Shown here piece after piece: positions 5,607 through 5,935 of a stretch of DNA of 5,935 bases; the stretch's first letter is position 1, and each line of letters starts with the position of its first letter. The position numbers were made by a program, and so were the translations under genes. The stretch covers positions 1 to 5,935 of the forward strand of contig RFKV01000005.1 of NCBI GenBank assembly GCA_003694175.1, in the 5' to 3' direction. Origin of the DNA: Candidatus Dojkabacteria bacterium. GTDB lineage: Bacteria > Patescibacteriota > Dojkabacteria > J137. Under the pieces are notes generated by a model, which did not search any database, was not told the origin of the DNA, and was given only the letters and a program-made list of their open reading frames with translations.

Positions 5607-5679
5607 TGGGCACTACAGGATTCGAACCTGTGACCTCTCCTACGTCAAAGGAACGCTCTACCAGCTGAGCTAAATGCCC
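5607..5679 (-). tRNA. tRNA-Val (anticodon GAC)
   Basis: All four arms fold. The acceptor GGGCATT pairs with AGTGCCC, with one G-T wobble. The D arm is GCTC/GAGC around AGCTGGTA. The anticodon arm is TTCCT/AGGAG with loop TTGACGT, giving anticodon GAC, which reads valine codons GUC and GUU. The T arm is ACAGG/CCTGT with loop TTCGAAT. The length is 73 nt including discriminator A. CCA is not encoded (TTC follows), so it must be added enzymatically. The 3' end lies only 35 nt before the ThrRS-like ATG, with no promoter between, so the two are probably cotranscribed. Confidence 0.96.
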
Positions 5680-5759
5680 CTTTACTAGCAAATTAACAAG
5701 ATCTAAGTATTTAGTATTACAAATCATATAAAATAGAAAGGTTAGAAAATCGATCACGT

Positions 5760-5810
5760 TTAGTCGTATTTTAAAGTGTTAAACTGGCATTTAATGCAAA
5801 GGTTTGACAT
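5760..5810 (-). CDS. 16-residue CxxC mini-ORF (leader peptide or microprotein)
   Basis: ATG at 5808-5810 opens MSNLCIKCQFNTLKYD, then TAA. Two things suggest real translation. AAGGAG, the strongest Shine-Dalgarno in the window, sits 7 nt before the ATG, while most neighbouring genes lack one. A near-perfect extended -10 lies just upstream. The peptide holds a CxxC pair (C5, C8) as in zinc knuckles or thiol-redox sites, but it is too short for a known fold and matches no family I recognise. It contains one Thr and no Val, so a Thr- or Val-sensing attenuator is not supported. About 80 nt separate it from tRNA-Val. The function is unknown. Confidence 0.4.
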   Translation of the reverse strand: MSNLCIKCQFNTLKYD

Positions 5811-5817
5811 TTCCTCA

Positions 5818-5842
5818 CTCCTTCTTGTTATTATACCACAAA
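5818..5842 (-). promoter_or_regulatory. Extended -10 promoter and Shine-Dalgarno before the mini-ORF/tRNA-Val/ThrRS-like unit
   Basis: On the - strand the string TTTGTGGTATAAT (5830-5842) holds a perfect TATAAT (5830-5835) with a TGn extension (5836-5838). No good -35 is seen 16-18 nt upstream (TCTAGT at 17). AAGGAG (5818-5823) falls 6-12 nt downstream of the -10, so transcription would begin almost at the Shine-Dalgarno and give a very short leader. No separate promoter is convincing directly before the tRNA (5680-5759), so this is the best candidate for tRNA-Val and the ThrRS-like gene. Confidence 0.6.
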
Positions 5843-5935
5843 TTACATCTTTACTAGATAACTTAGAAAGTAACGTTGAAAACAAATTATCTTAGGTTTT
5901 TTAAAGTTTTAACAGTACTTTTTAACGTGAAACTA
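5843..5935. other. AT-rich right edge without a recognisable gene
   Basis: Stop codons interrupt all frames on both strands. One - strand frame is open from the window edge for 15 codons and stops with TAA at 5887-5889. It could be the tail of a gene lying beyond the edge, but its lysine- and threonine-rich residues match nothing I recognise. Confidence 0.3.

Noticed and set aside
5680..5760. T-box riboswitch or Thr/Val attenuator before the ThrRS-like gene
   Set aside because: No T-box AGGGTGGNACCGCG sequence and no specifier hairpin are visible. The mini-ORF has no run of Thr or Val codons, and a tRNA lies in between.
5887..5934. C-terminal tail of a further - strand gene at the right edge
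   Set aside because: Fifteen open codons with no recognisable motif are not enough to call a gene.

Overview
The window is AT-rich (by eye roughly one third G+C) and tightly packed with housekeeping translation genes. Short intergenic gaps, several 4-nt gene overlaps, few Shine-Dalgarno sequences, reduced or diverged ribosomal proteins and a bL32 beginning MAATPKHRRS all fit a small-genome bacterium. A Patescibacteria/CPR member is my best guess, by inference only. TGA is a stop codon at the ends of rsmD, nusB and infC, so the standard bacterial code applies.

Left half, + strand: the 3' end of a SpoU/TrmH-family RNA methyltransferase gene overlaps rsmD (16S rRNA G966 methyltransferase). An extended -10 promoter and a roughly 150-nt structured leader follow. 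They precede rpmF (bL32), nusB, rnc (RNase III) and rpsP (bS16), a rRNA-processing and ribosome-assembly cluster. This series ends in a 147-bp convergent gap that is unusually G+C-rich for a spacer and holds an imperfect inverted repeat, probably a terminator.

Right half, - strand, read from right to left: an extended -10 promoter with a strong Shine-Dalgarno drives a 16-codon CxxC mini-ORF. tRNA-Val(GAC) follows, then a ThrRS-like gene, then infC (IF-3), rpmI (bL35) and rplT (bL20). The order thrS-infC-rpmI-rplT is the classical bacterial arrangement.

The most striking observation is the occupant of the thrS position. The 493-residue protein keeps the whole bacterial ThrRS editing (N2) domain, with its HxxxH and DLCRGPH catalytic residues, and the C-terminal anticodon-binding domain. 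The aminoacylation domain between them has lost the class II motif 1 proline, motif 2, motif 3 and all three zinc ligands, apparently through two internal deletions. It looks like a bacterial, independently evolved counterpart of archaeal ThrRS-ed: a factor that would clear Ser-tRNA(Thr) in trans while another enzyme charges tRNA(Thr). Other notable points are an infC frame with no ATG/GTG/TTG before its conserved N-terminal domain (implying an AUU/AUA start), a bL32 in which three of four zinc cysteines are serines, and a promoter motif shared by the two transcription units.
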